Shown here piece by piece: positions 55,678 to 64,000 of a DNA stretch of 64,000 nt (within the stretch, counting starts at the first letter, position 1; the number at the start of each line of letters is the position of its first letter). The stretch lies in contig NZ_CP155619.1 of assembly GCF_039697315.1 (NCBI RefSeq), forward strand, positions 5,890,001 to 5,954,000. Reading direction: 5' to 3'. A model generated the notes under the pieces. The model saw nothing but the letters and a program-made list of their open reading frames with translations, was not told the DNA's origin and ran no database searches. The position numbers were made by a program, and so were the translations under genes. The DNA comes from Pseudomonas abietaniphila. GTDB taxonomy: Bacteria > Pseudomonadota > Gammaproteobacteria > Pseudomonadales > Pseudomonadaceae.

Positions 55678-58413
55678 TTAGAAGTGGTAATTCATACGTG
55701 CGAACAACGTGCGGCCCAATGGATCGGTGTAGCGTGGGTCGTAGCCCGTCTGGAAGTTGTCGGTCTGGTTGGAGAACGGCGGGTTGCGGTCAAACATGTT
55801 CTTCATACCGACATCGATATCCAGCGCCTTGTCGAAGGTGTAGCCCGCCGACATGTCCCATACCGAATAAGATGCAACGCGGGAGTTGGTGGTTCGGTCC
55901 TGATCGTAGTAACCCGTGGTGAACCGGTTAGTGATCGAAGCGCGATACGGCCCCAAGTTCCAGGTTCCAACGAGGTTGTGTTTCCAGCGCGCCGAGACGC
56001 CGGTTCCCTGGTAGTCGCCTACGCGGTCGATGTACGCGCCGCCGATGGTTTCCTGATAGTCGTAACGATCAACGTAAGTGCCTTGCAGGTTCGCGCCAAA
56101 TTGACCGTAAGGGGTGTTCGGGAACAGGTAGTCAAGGCTGACGTCCACGCCATTGGTTTTGACTTTGCCCAGGTTCGCCAAGCCAGTAATGATGTGGTCG
56201 ATCGAGCCGTCGGCTGCGCGCACAATACGATCGGCGTACAGGTCTGGATTTTCGAACACTGAAGATTCCGGAAACTCTTCGATCTGGTTGGCGATCTTGA
56301 CCCACCAAAAGTCCAGGCCAACTGACAGGTTGCGCACCGGTTGGTAGACGAAACCAAACGTAACGTTGCGGGCTGTTTCCGGTTGCAGGTCCTGATTACC
56401 ACCCGTGCGGTTGTAGAACTGCAACCCGCAGTCACGGCCCGAGTTGCCGCCAGGCTGGACCACGCCGCCGGTACACAAGCGCGGATCGTCATACTTGCCA
56501 ACGCTGTAGGTGGTGTAGTTTGGGTTGTTGAGTTCGTACAGAGACGGAGCCCTGAAGCCTTCGCTGTAAGCGCCACGGACCACCAGTTCCTTGAACGGCT
56601 GGAAGCGGAAGGAGTATTTCGGGTTGGTGGTGCTGCCGAAGTCGCTGTATTTATCGTGACGGACGGCCGCCGACAGTTCGAGGCTGTCCAGCACTGGCAC
56701 ATTCAGTTCGGCGTATTGCGCCTGAATGCTGCGGTCACCCGAGACGCTTGAGTCGGGATCGACGCCCAGGCTGTCCAGATCGCCGGCGAAGTCTTCGATG
56801 GTCTGGTGGAACTTCTCTTTACGGTATTCGCCACCCAAGGCAATCCCGGCCTCACCGGCGCCGAACCAGTTACCGATTTCGCGGCTGACGCGACCGTCCA
56901 GCGCACTGACGCGCCCGACTGAGGTGCTGTAAGCGCCGTGGTACTGATTCGCATCGATGTACGCCTGACCTTCCGGCGTTTGCGGGCCAAAGGGGTTCAG
57001 AATACCGTTGAGAATGCCATTGGTCAGAGCCGAGTCGCTGGCAAAACCGCCGGTTACGCTGTTGACGACTTTGCTCTGGTTGTACGACGCGCCGACGTTG
57101 TAATCCCAACCCGACACGTTGCCATCGAATGTCAGCAGCAAGCGTTGGGCAGTGTTTTGGTCCTTTTGCTCGCGGTCTCCTGCGGCGGTTTCACGCCAGC
57201 GGATGTCTACCGGATCGTTGGGATCGAGGGTGAAGTTGTTCGGCAGCGGGGTAATGCCGTTGCCGGGATAGAAGGGCGAAGTATTCGGCACGCTGATGCC
57301 GGTCAGTGGTTGTGGGGCGATGGTGGTGGCGTTGTTGTTGCGCGCCCAGAAGTACTCAAGGCTGACATTATGGTCGTCCGCCAATTTGCCGGTGGCCTTT
57401 CCGAAAAACGATGTTTTCTCGGTCTGCGGGATCAGGTCGATGGAATTTCGGGTGCTGTAGTTGCAGTTGCCTTGGCCTGCAATCAGGTTCGGGCCGTTAC
57501 AGTTGCTGGCAGACAACGGGTTGGTGCTCGGGCCGCCGTTCTGACTGTAGTTGGCCGGGAACGGGGTCGGTGAGGTCGAATCCAGCCCTCGGCCAGGTAC
57601 GTAGTCCTTGGCGAACGTACGGTCATTGGCGTCCAGATTTTGCTGGGTCGCGTAGTTGAACACGCCCATGACGTTGAACCGGTCTTGCTCCAGATCGCCA
57701 AAGCCCCAGCTGCCGCTCATGTCTTTGGTGCCGCCGCCACCGCTGGCGTCGGCCATGCTGCCACCCAGTTCCAGGTTGCCCTCAGTCAGGGATTTTTTGG
57801 TGATGAAGTTGATCACGCCGCCAATGGCGTCCGTGCCGTAGAGGGCCGAGGCGCCGTCCCGCAACACTTCGACACGGTCGATGGCGGCAAAGGGAATGGT
57901 GTTCAGGTCGACGGCGCCACCTTGAGAGTGTGTGCCGGACATCGAGTTGTTGGCCAGACGGCGGCCGTTGAGCAGGATCAACGTCTTGTTCGCACCGATG
58001 CCACGCATATCTGCAAACGACGCGCCGCCCGTCGCACTGCCAATCGAGCCGGCGGCGTTATCGATGGAGTTACTGCCGGTAATGCGCGAAATGATCTCGG
58101 CCGTCGTGGTGACGCCCTGCTTCTTCAGGTCTTCGGTGCGCATGATGGTGATCGGCACAGCGGTTTCAGCATCCACCCGGCGAATCGCCGACCCCGTGAC
58201 TTCAACCCGCTTGAGCTGAGTGGTCGCGGGCACTGCGGCGGCAGCCGGAACGGCGGCCTCGCTGGCTGGTGCTGCCTCTACGGAGGTATCGGTGCTGTCC
58301 GCCGCGTGTGCCGAACTCATGCCCACGGCCAGGGCGCAGATCAATGCGCGCGGGTGCCGTCGTACTGCAACAACAAGAGGCTTGAGGGTAAAACCAGGAA
58401 AACTCATCAGCAT
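55678..58413 (-). CDS. TonB-dependent outer-membrane receptor
   Basis: A 911-residue receptor. A Sec signal ends near VGMSSAHAADS; an Ala/Pro-rich stretch and QLKRVEVTGSAIRRV (likely TonB-box region) follow; then the plug (VPITIMRTEDLKKQGVTTTAEIISRI, LILLNGRRLA, DRVEVLRDGASALYGTDAIGGVINFITKK) and a 22-strand barrel with a terminal phenylalanine (MNYHF). It belongs to the Caulobacter/Xanthomonas-like receptors of carbohydrates and peptides rather than classic siderophore receptors, an impression from motifs. Encoded between its own exbBD/tonB and yejABEF, so a peptide-type ligand is inferred. Start ATG 58413 or 58407; ribosome binding site is weak. Confidence 0.9.
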   Translation of the reverse strand: MLMSFPGFTLKPLVVAVRRHPRALICALAVGMSSAHAADSTDTSVEAAPASEAAVPAAAAVPATTQLKRVEVTGSAIRRVDAETAVPITIMRTEDLKKQGVTTTAEIISRITGSNSIDNAAGSIGSATGGASFADMRGIGANKTLILLNGRRLANNSMSGTHSQGGAVDLNTIPFAAIDRVEVLRDGASALYGTDAIGGVINFITKKSLTEGNLELGGSMADASGGGGTKDMSGSWGFGDLEQDRFNVMGVFNYATQQNLDANDRTFAKDYVPGRGLDSTSPTPFPANYSQNGGPSTNPLSASNCNGPNLIAGQGNCNYSTRNSIDLIPQTEKTSFFGKATGKLADDHNVSLEYFWARNNNATTIAPQPLTGISVPNTSPFYPGNGITPLPNNFTLDPNDPVDIRWRETAAGDREQKDQNTAQRLLLTFDGNVSGWDYNVGASYNQSKVVNSVTGGFASDSALTNGILNGILNPFGPQTPEGQAYIDANQYHGAYSTSVGRVSALDGRVSREIGNWFGAGEAGIALGGEYRKEKFHQTIEDFAGDLDSLGVDPDSSVSGDRSIQAQYAELNVPVLDSLELSAAVRHDKYSDFGSTTNPKYSFRFQPFKELVVRGAYSEGFRAPSLYELNNPNYTTYSVGKYDDPRLCTGGVVQPGGNSGRDCGLQFYNRTGGNQDLQPETARNVTFGFVYQPVRNLSVGLDFWWVKIANQIEEFPESSVFENPDLYADRIVRAADGSIDHIITGLANLGKVKTNGVDVSLDYLFPNTPYGQFGANLQGTYVDRYDYQETIGGAYIDRVGDYQGTGVSARWKHNLVGTWNLGPYRASITNRFTTGYYDQDRTTNSRVASYSVWDMSAGYTFDKALDIDVGMKNMFDRNPPFSNQTDNFQTGYDPRYTDPLGRTLFARMNYHF

Positions 58414-58570
58414 GGTAATTTCCGACTTATTCCAGATGTTATTGAAATGGCCTTGTGAGCCCTCGTTGCTCCGACGCGGTTGTGGCGGTCGGGAAATCCA
58501 CTTTTCAAGCAAGCCGCTCCCCTCCATGGCAAAACCACGGACGGCCGTTACATCGGGAGTTGGGTGTGCA

Positions 58571-58591
58571 GGGCTGCGTTCGGCGCAGCCC
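58571..58591 (-). promoter_or_regulatory. Intercistronic hairpin between exbD and the receptor gene
   Basis: GGGCTGCG-TTCGG-CGCAGCCC, 8-bp perfect arms, 20 bases after the exbD stop, in a 197-base gap. No T-run follows on the minus strand. May stabilise the upstream mRNA or attenuate. Confidence 0.55.
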
Positions 58592-58610
58592 TCAGTTCAT
58601 GGCGCGTTGA

Positions 58611-59012
58611 TCATTTGGAGGTCATCACGGAAATCTTCGTGATCCCCGAGCGCTCGATCGACGCCATGGCCTTGGCCACCTGGCCATAGTTGACGCTGGT
58701 GTCCGCCTGCAATTGCACGCGCACCTCAGGGTCCTTGGCCTTGACGTCCTTCAGGCTGATCTCCAGTGACTCCGGGGCGATCTCGGACTTGGCGAGGTAG
58801 AACTTGCCGTCCTGATCGACGCTGACCACCACCGGGTCCTTCTTCTCGGCGGGCGCCACGGCGTCGGTTTTCGGCAGGTTGACCTTGATCGCGTTGGTCA
58901 TCAGCGGCGCGGTGACGATGAACACCACCAGCAGCACGAGCATCACGTCCACCAGCGGCGTGACGTTCATTTCGCTGAGCACTTCATCGCTGTCTTGAGT
59001 GGAGAACGACAT
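58611..59012 (-). CDS. exbD: ExbD/TolR-family biopolymer transport protein
   Basis: A 133-residue protein with one N-terminal membrane helix containing the essential aspartate (D22 in PLVDVMLVLLVVFIV) and a periplasmic domain ending VMTSK. Part of the proton-driven ExbB-ExbD-TonB energiser. Its start overlaps the exbB stop (ATGA). Confidence 0.94.
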   Translation of the reverse strand: MSFSTQDSDEVLSEMNVTPLVDVMLVLLVVFIVTAPLMTNAIKVNLPKTDAVAPAEKKDPVVVSVDQDGKFYLAKSEIAPESLEISLKDVKAKDPEVRVQLQADTSVNYGQVAKAMASIERSGITKISVMTSK

Positions 59013-59719
59013 CAGCTCGCCTCCCGCACAGTCTGGCTGTGTTTGCTGGCAATCGGCTGCCGGTTGACGGCGAAGGCGCTGCGTTGGGCGAGGGCGTCGA
59101 AGTCGTGGGCGAAATCATCCATGTCAGCCACGGCCAGCTTCAGGCGACGCAGGAAGAAGTTGTAAATCAGCACCGCGGGTACCGCGACGGCGATGCCGAC
59201 GCCGGTGGCAATCAGCGCATGGCCGATGGGACCCGCCACGGTTTCCAGGCTAGCCGAACCGCTGGCACCGATGCTTTGCAGCGCTTCCATGATCCCCCAG
59301 ACCGTGCCGAACAGACCGATGAAAGGCGCGGTGCTGCCGATACTGGCAAGGATCGCCTGGCCGGCTTCCAGCGAGCGGCGCTCCTTCTGGATCTGCTGGC
59401 GCAGGTTGCGTTCCAGACGGTCCGAGCGGTTGATGGTGTGGGCCAGTTGCTGAGTGGTGCGCGGTGATTCGTCGACCGCCATGGCCTCGAACCCGCTGTT
59501 GGCAATGCGCGCCAGCGAGCCTGGGTACTGAGTGGCATGCTCGGCAGCAGTCAGCAGATCCGGTGCTGTCCAGAAGGCCTTGGTGAACTGTTTGTTCTGG
59601 GTTTTCAATTTCAGGTACTGGGCGGATTTGATCAGCAGCAGTCCCCAGCTCAACACTGAAAACACCACCAGTGCCCAAAGCACGCCAGGGACAATCATGG
59701 AAGAGAGCGATTCGTTCAT
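59012..59719 (-). CDS. exbB: ExbB/TolQ-family proton channel protein
   Basis: A 235-residue MotA/TolQ/ExbB protein with three membrane segments (VPGVLWALVVFSVLSWGLLL; IGSTAPFIGLFGTVWGIMEAL; IGHALIATGVGIAVAVPAVLIYNFFL). The signature GLFGTVWGIM and the third segment with Thr are conserved. Forms the pentameric motor with ExbD. Located 50 bases after tonB on the same transcript. Confidence 0.94.
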   Translation of the reverse strand: MNESLSSMIVPGVLWALVVFSVLSWGLLLIKSAQYLKLKTQNKQFTKAFWTAPDLLTAAEHATQYPGSLARIANSGFEAMAVDESPRTTQQLAHTINRSDRLERNLRQQIQKERRSLEAGQAILASIGSTAPFIGLFGTVWGIMEALQSIGASGSASLETVAGPIGHALIATGVGIAVAVPAVLIYNFFLRRLKLAVADMDDFAHDFDALAQRSAFAVNRQPIASKHSQTVREAS

Positions 59720-59769
59720 GGTTACACCTCACCAGCTATATAAGGGTTGTCAGTCGTTTGCCTGCCGGG

Positions 59770-60597
59770 TCATTCCGGCAACTTGAAATCGATGGTCTGG
59801 GTCGCGAAGCCTTCAATTGGTGTGTCGCCGCGCTTGGCCGGAATGAACTTCCAGTTGCGCACCGTCTCCACCGCCGCGTCGTCCAGAACCTGTTTGCCGC
59901 TGGACTTGGTCACCTCGACACTGCCTGCGCGCCCGTTGGGCAGCACCTTGATGCGCAGAATCACGCGACCTTCCATACCTTTACGCAGCGCCGCGCCGGG
60001 GTATTCCGGTGGCGGGTTGCCGAGGCTGGCCAGCCCTGAAATCGCTGCCGACTCCTTGACCGGTGCCGCGGGCGCAGCCGGTGCAGCAGGCGCGGGCGTC
60101 GGTGACGGAGCGGGTGGCGCTGGCGTACTCGGTGCTGCGGGCACTGGCGGTGCGGGCGGCGCGGGCTTCTTCACCGGCTCCGGTTTTTTCACCGGTTTGG
60201 GCTTTTCCACCTTGGGCTTTTCGACCGGCTTGGGCGGCGGCTTGACCGCGTCCGGATCTTCCACCGGTTGCTCCGGTTCAGGTGGCGGCGGGGGTGGTGG
60301 CGGCGGCGGAGGTTCGGGGGGCGGAGGCTCCGGTGCCGGCGGTGTTGGACTAGTCAGCTCGACGGTCATCTCGGGCACTTGCGGCGCAACTTCCGGAACA
60401 TCGGCTTTTGCTGTTTGTATGGCCCACCAGATGGCCCCGTGAATAAGGACCGAGGCGGCAATCAATAACACCACCTGTGGCCTGTTCAATCCGCCAGGGC
60501 GTGAAGTGTTTTCCTTGAAAGGTACACTCGGCCAGACCCCGGAAGTGTCATCCGGAGACGGATCGGGCAAGGCTTTCATTTTTACCGCGTCGTTCAT
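59770..60597 (-). CDS. tonB: TonB energy-transducing protein
   Basis: A 275-residue TonB with a single inner-membrane anchor (about 41-61, VVLLIAASVLIHGAIWWAI, including the conserved His53), a very Pro-rich periplasmic spacer with Pro-Pro and Lys-Pro repeats (about 85-185), and the C-terminal TonB domain with PEYPGAALRKGMEGRVILRI. GAGGGAG lies 6 bases before the ATG. First gene of the cluster; a private TonB for the adjacent receptor is likely. Confidence 0.93.
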   Translation of the reverse strand: MNDAVKMKALPDPSPDDTSGVWPSVPFKENTSRPGGLNRPQVVLLIAASVLIHGAIWWAIQTAKADVPEVAPQVPEMTVELTSPTPPAPEPPPPEPPPPPPPPPPPEPEQPVEDPDAVKPPPKPVEKPKVEKPKPVKKPEPVKKPAPPAPPVPAAPSTPAPPAPSPTPAPAAPAAPAAPVKESAAISGLASLGNPPPEYPGAALRKGMEGRVILRIKVLPNGRAGSVEVTKSSGKQVLDDAAVETVRNWKFIPAKRGDTPIEGFATQTIDFKLPE

Positions 60598-61833
60598 TAA
60601 AGCTCCCTCGGGTCATTGAAGGGCAATAAGGTTCCGTTCAAACATTTCGTGAATGTTCGAATCCTTGGTGCGTGCACTTTCGTGAGGCGCAAAACACCCG
60701 TAAGCGGACAAAAGTGCGTCAGCTCTTTATCGGAAGAGAGGGTGCAGTGTGGGTTATGGAGACGACATTGATATTCCCTGGTTTCTTGTTGTGTACATGG
60801 ATGTACGTTGCTGTGTCGAACTGCCTACAGAGGATTAATAGCAACCGCTATGCCAGCAAAGCGCTCTGCGGCGAGGTTTTCGACGCATTCTGTGCAGATG
60901 TCGCATTCCTGTAACTTTTTATCGAATCACCGGTTAACGTATTTACGTACACGGGTGAACCATTGGGACCAATGTTAAATTGGGCGCGAGTCTGCCCGAT
61001 GAGCGTGGCGAATAACGTTCGCGAGAGCCCATGATTAAATGAACGGCCGGCGGTGCACCAAACTCGTTAATCGAGATTCGAATTGGTGCGTGATGGTTTA
61101 AATGTACATGGCTAATGTCCTGATTAAAGATGACTGTAGGGTCACTTACTTGTCGGGTGCCCTTTTTAAGGGCGAGCAATAGCGTCCATCGGCAAGTGAT
61201 GGCTATTTAATATTCTTACTGTTTTCTATACGGGAATGTCCCGTTTATATAATTTCTTGTTGTCAGGTCGTTAGTGTCTTTTCCATCATCAAGTGCTGGA
61301 GTCGAATATCACGATTAACCGAAAGCAAAAATAAAAAGAAGCGCACGCGTGGGCACGCGAGACCTCAGGAATTGTGAGTAGTAAAAATCAGACGCTAAAC
61401 AAGGACGCTTTGACGACGAGGCGACAGAACGGCGGCGTAGTGACCAAGGCGGCTTGAAGCGGAGCAGCGGGCACCGAGGGAAACGGCAGGGGTGTGGCGG
61501 GACACGGCTGAAGACAGCAGGGACAGGTCAGACACGAATCGAATTCCTTATCGACGGACGACAAACTGCTGGTTTGCGTCCTGCACTGTTAATGGACAGG
61601 GTGCTGTCCGTTTCCTGCACGTTGGTGCGTGTTGCGCACCGATTGGCAGCGTAGACTCACGGCTTTGTGGGGCGTTTGGGTCCGTTGGTGGTACTGACGT
61701 TCCACTTTTGAAATACCTTGAAAGAAATGTGCCAAAAAGCTGTCTTTCTGTAACATTTTTGATGCGGCGGCCGATTGACAGCACCCTCGGCTGCATCGAC
61801 TGCCGATGTTTCCTGAATCCTGAGAGGGTTTTG
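60598..61833. other. 1.2-kb AT-rich divergent intergenic region
   Basis: The longest gap in the window outside repeats, between tonB (minus) and the DUF2817 gene (plus). From about 60600 to 61400 the sequence is clearly AT-richer than flanking genes. Besides the palindrome at 60637 it holds several small hairpins: GCACCAA/TTGGTGC (61055-61089) enclosing CTCG/CGAG, GCCCTT-TTT-AAGGGC (61159-61173) and ACGGGA-ATG-TCCCGT (61230-61244). Short open frames at 60672-60914 and 60943-61179 lack ribosome binding sites. A small RNA or remnant of lost genes is possible; nothing definite. Confidence 0.55.
60637..60661. promoter_or_regulatory. Palindromic candidate operator upstream of tonB
   Basis: AACATT (60641-60646) and AATGTT (60652-60657) flank a TCGTG centre, and outer TTC (60637-60639) and GAA (60659-60661) extend the dyad with one mismatch. 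It lies 40-64 bases before the tonB ATG. It does not match a Fur box (GATAAT repeats). The 5-base centre and 9-base half-sites suit a dimeric repressor. Confidence 0.55.
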
Positions 61834-62943
61834 ATGAGCCAGTTTTTTCCTGAACGCCCCGGTTATCGCCAACTGCGTGAACGTTTTCTGAAGGCTGCGA
61901 ACGATGTGGGCGCGACCTTGAATGAATACCCGCATCCGCTCCGAGGGCCCTTTGGCGAAACGCTGTTCACTGATGTGGCCTGGATCGGTGCACCGGATGC
62001 CCGCAAGGTGCTGGTGGCGTTAAGTGGCACACATGGCGTGGAGGGATATTACGGTTCCGACTGTCAGAGTCGCTGGCTTGAGGGTTTGAAGGGCCGCACG
62101 CTGCCTGAAGGCGTGGCGGTGCTGATGATTCACCTGATCAACCCGTGGGGCACGGCGTGGGTGCGCCGCGTTAACGAAGACAATCTTGACCAGAACCGCA
62201 ATTACCTGGATTTCAGCCAACCGTTGCCCGACAACCGTGCCTACCACGATGTGCATGCCTTTTATAGCTGCGAGCAACTGCGCGGGCCGCAGCGTGATCA
62301 GGTCGATGCGCTGTTCAACGCCGCTGTCGCCGAGCGCGGCTGGTCAGGCTTGATGTCGGTGGTGGAAGCCGGGCAATACGCGTTCGCTGACGGGCTGTTC
62401 TACGGCGGAACGGGGCCGAGCTGGTCGAACCGGACGCTGCGCGCCATCGTCGAAAAACACCTGAACGGCGTCGAGGTGGCGGCCTGCTTCGACCTCCACA
62501 CCGGGGCGGGGGATTACGGTCATCCGATGCTGATGAGCATCGTGGAATCTGCCTACCCTGCGCTGGCCGATGCCCAGGCGCTGTTCGGGCCGTGGTTGTT
62601 CACCCTCATCACCGGGGCCAACAAGGTCAGTGAAACCGGTGTGGCAGCGACCTCGACGGGGTACACCTCGCAGATGCTGCTTGACGCGTTGCCGGGTGTG
62701 CACCTGATGCCGTTCGTCATCGAGTGCGGCACATATCCCGGCGCGACCGTGCACGGGCATTTGCGTGACGATCACTGGCTGCACCTTCACGGCGACCCTC
62801 TGGACGAAACGGGCCGCGCGATCAAGCAAGGGTTGCTGGAGCAGTTTTACCCGGCCGACCCGGACTGGCAGGAAGTGGTGTGGGTGAGGACGCGGCAGAT
62901 CTGGGAGAGGGCATTGGCGGCGTTGCCGGGCATCGCACGCTGA
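61834..62943 (+). CDS. DUF2817 family M14-type metallopeptidase-like protein
   Basis: A 369-residue cytoplasmic protein (no signal peptide) of the zinc carboxypeptidase clan. Zinc ligands are visible: H67 and E70 in SGTHGVEGYYG and H222 in CFDLHTGAGDYG. Start ATG 61834 (MSQFFPERPGYRQLRERF) with GAGAGG 7 bases before; the frame runs far upstream without other candidates. DUF2817 is annotated as an M14 deacylase/carboxypeptidase relative. Divergent from the TonB/Yej cluster, so it could process an imported peptide-like compound, which is inference. Confidence 0.87.
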   Translation: MSQFFPERPGYRQLRERFLKAANDVGATLNEYPHPLRGPFGETLFTDVAWIGAPDARKVLVALSGTHGVEGYYGSDCQSRWLEGLKGRTLPEGVAVLMIHLINPWGTAWVRRVNEDNLDQNRNYLDFSQPLPDNRAYHDVHAFYSCEQLRGPQRDQVDALFNAAVAERGWSGLMSVVEAGQYAFADGLFYGGTGPSWSNRTLRAIVEKHLNGVEVAACFDLHTGAGDYGHPMLMSIVESAYPALADAQALFGPWLFTLITGANKVSETGVAATSTGYTSQMLLDALPGVHLMPFVIECGTYPGATVHGHLRDDHWLHLHGDPLDETGRAIKQGLLEQFYPADPDWQEVVWVRTRQIWERALAALPGIAR

Positions 62944-62988
62944 AACACCTGTAGGCGCGCGCTTGATCTGGGTGAATGTCCGCTCCGC

Positions 62989-63840
62989 TCAGGGCAGCCC
63001 GTCAACGAGGCGTTGGGTCAGCGCTGGCAATAACACCTCGCACGATGCCTCGATTTTCAGGTCCAGCAGGTCATCCGCCCGGGTTTTGCCCAGGTTGATC
63101 GCGATCAGTGGCTTGCCCTGATCGGCGACAGCGCGGCACAAACGAAACGCCGAATACGCCATCAACGACGAGCCGACCACCAGCAGCCCTTCGGCCTGTT
63201 CGACGCGGGCCATGGCTTTGGCGGCGGTGGGCGGTGCGACGTTTTCGCCGAAAAACACCACGTCCGGCTTCATCCGCTCGCCCCCGCAGTGAGGGCAGTG
63301 CGGGACCTGGAAGCGTTCTTCAAAGGCCGGCTCAAGAAGCGTGTCGCCGTCAGGCGCCTGAATGGCGTCGATACCGGCGAGGTAGGGATTCTGCTCCATC
63401 AGCGTCAGTTGAATCACGTCACGCTCAGTGCGCTGGCGACAGTCCAGACACAGCACCCAGTGCAGGCTGCCGTGCAGTTCGACGACGTCATGGCTGCCTG
63501 CCTGATCGTGCAGCGTGTCGACGTTCTGGGTGATGACACCGCTGATGATGCCGTGGCGCTGCAGGCTGGCCAGCGCTTCGTGCGCGGCGTTAGGTTGCGC
63601 GGCACGCACCCGTGGCCAACCAAGCATGGCCCGCGCCCAATAGCGACGACGGGCTTCGGGGGCGTTGAGGAATTCCTGAAACATCATCGGTTGGCGACCG
63701 CGACGCACGCCGTCGCTGTCGCGATAGTCAGGGATACCGGAGGAGGTGCTGATGCCCGCGCCTGTCAGGGCGACGAATGAACGGTCGTTCATCCAGTGCA
63801 GCAGGGATTCGACGTCGGCGTGGGCAGGTGTATCGAACAT
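62989..63840 (-). CDS. Sir2-family NAD-dependent protein deacylase
   Basis: A 283-residue sirtuin: NAD-binding TGAGISTSSGIPDYR, TQNVDTLHDQAGS, catalytic H123 in VELHGSL, and zinc cysteines C131/C134 and C182/C185 (CLDC, CPHC). Residues after the Rossmann elements (GSSLMAYSAFRLC) resemble the SIRT4-like class II. Start at 63840 with GAGGA 8 bases before; an upstream frame lacks support. Consumes NAD to remove lysine acyl groups. Convergent with the DUF2817 gene. Confidence 0.93.
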   Translation of the reverse strand: MFDTPAHADVESLLHWMNDRSFVALTGAGISTSSGIPDYRDSDGVRRGRQPMMFQEFLNAPEARRRYWARAMLGWPRVRAAQPNAAHEALASLQRHGIISGVITQNVDTLHDQAGSHDVVELHGSLHWVLCLDCRQRTERDVIQLTLMEQNPYLAGIDAIQAPDGDTLLEPAFEERFQVPHCPHCGGERMKPDVVFFGENVAPPTAAKAMARVEQAEGLLVVGSSLMAYSAFRLCRAVADQGKPLIAINLGKTRADDLLDLKIEASCEVLLPALTQRLVDGLP

Positions 63841-63943
63841 GCACAGGTCCTCGTGAAGGCGGCGGTGGGCCGATACTAAACGAGGTGATGCAAATGTGCT
63901 TGGTGCAATGTCGCGCTGCATGCGGTTGTTCGAATGGCCGTGC

Positions 63944-63972
63944 CCCTGTGGGAGCGAGCTTGCTCGCGAAGG
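63944..63972 (+). repeat. Single REP palindrome at window end
   Basis: CCCTGTGGGAGCGAGCTTGC followed by TCGCGAAGG; same element as at 36003. The rest of the 160 bases to the window edge shows no feature. Confidence 0.8.
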
Positions 63973-64000
63973 CACCGGTTCAGTGAAGTTGAAGTCGACT

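Noticed and set aside
59747..60442. 231-residue Gly/Ser-rich plus-strand open frame opposite tonB
   Set aside because: It is the antisense of the TonB proline-rich spacer, which yields Gly-rich translations.
60598..60700. Fur box for the tonB cluster
   Set aside because: No GATAAT-type 19-base site; the only dyad has AACATT/AATGTT arms.
60672..60914. 80-residue open frame upstream of tonB
   Set aside because: No Shine-Dalgarno, atypical composition and unrecognised; kept as noncoding.
60943..61179. 78-residue minus-strand open frame, considered as a microcin-like precursor beside yejABEF
   Set aside because: No ribosome binding site or recognisable leader/core pattern; sequence alone gives no support.

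Overview
The window is chromosomal DNA of a fluorescent-type Pseudomonas, most likely from the P. syringae / P. fluorescens lineages. This rests on protein families (DUF1652, a P. stutzeri-type trehalose synthase, selD-selU), high GC with strong ribosome binding sites, and short GTGGGAGCGA...TCGCGA REP palindromes scattered through the intergenic DNA. No rRNA, tRNA, prophage, insertion sequence or CRISPR array was seen. Species assignment is inference.

Layout. 1-9.1 kb: a partial quinone oxidoreductase, a VpsR-like AAA+ regulator with an altered GAFTGA loop, a pnuC plus NadR-type kinase pair for nicotinamide riboside salvage, uppP, and a divergent LysR/azoreductase pair. 9.4-20.7 kb: a secreted alpha/beta hydrolase; a likely dispersed repeat remnant; a radical SAM / DUF4130 DNA-repair pair behind a perfect SOS box; a HAD phosphatase; a 2-hydroxyacid dehydrogenase with a sodium:solute symporter; an isochorismatase-like hydrolase opposite a GlxA/AraC regulator; and small envelope proteins. 

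21.4-32.2 kb is a same-strand signalling island. It holds a stressosome module (rsbR, rsbS, rsbT), a fused RsbW-like ATPase/PP2C phosphatase, a histidine kinase, a REC-PAS-HK-REC hybrid, a TTG-initiated bacteriophytochrome, an Rcp1-like single-domain response regulator and a second hybrid kinase. The first six genes overlap or nearly touch, so stressosome output probably goes into phosphorelay rather than a sigma-B cascade. 

32.2-42.1 kb has two tandem repeat arrays (32.2-33.65 and 40.8-42.0 kb). Both are built of alternating subunits that form dimeric higher-order repeats (about 542 bp and 387 bp). Between them lie metabolic genes: FKBP, a ketoglutarate-semialdehyde-type dehydrogenase, a Gfo/Idh/MocA oxidoreductase, a MocR regulator flanked by two AhpD-like genes, and a LysE exporter. 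42.1-49.7 kb carries treS plus an MFS transporter, a lipoprotein, the selD-selU pair for selenouridine in tRNA, and a DUF318 permease. 

49.9-60.6 kb is one long minus-strand cluster, transcribed tonB-exbB-exbD-TonB-dependent receptor-yejA-yejB-yejE-yejF. It looks like a self-contained import route, from outer-membrane receptor with its own energiser to periplasmic binding protein and ABC transporter, for a peptide-like ligand. A terminator-like hairpin separates the receptor from yejA, and a large palindrome sits upstream of tonB. A 1.2-kb AT-rich noncoding gap then leads to a divergent M14-type (DUF2817) peptidase, followed by a sirtuin. The most promising candidates for new biology are this uptake cluster, the stressosome/phytochrome island, the SOS-linked radical SAM pair and the dimeric repeat arrays.
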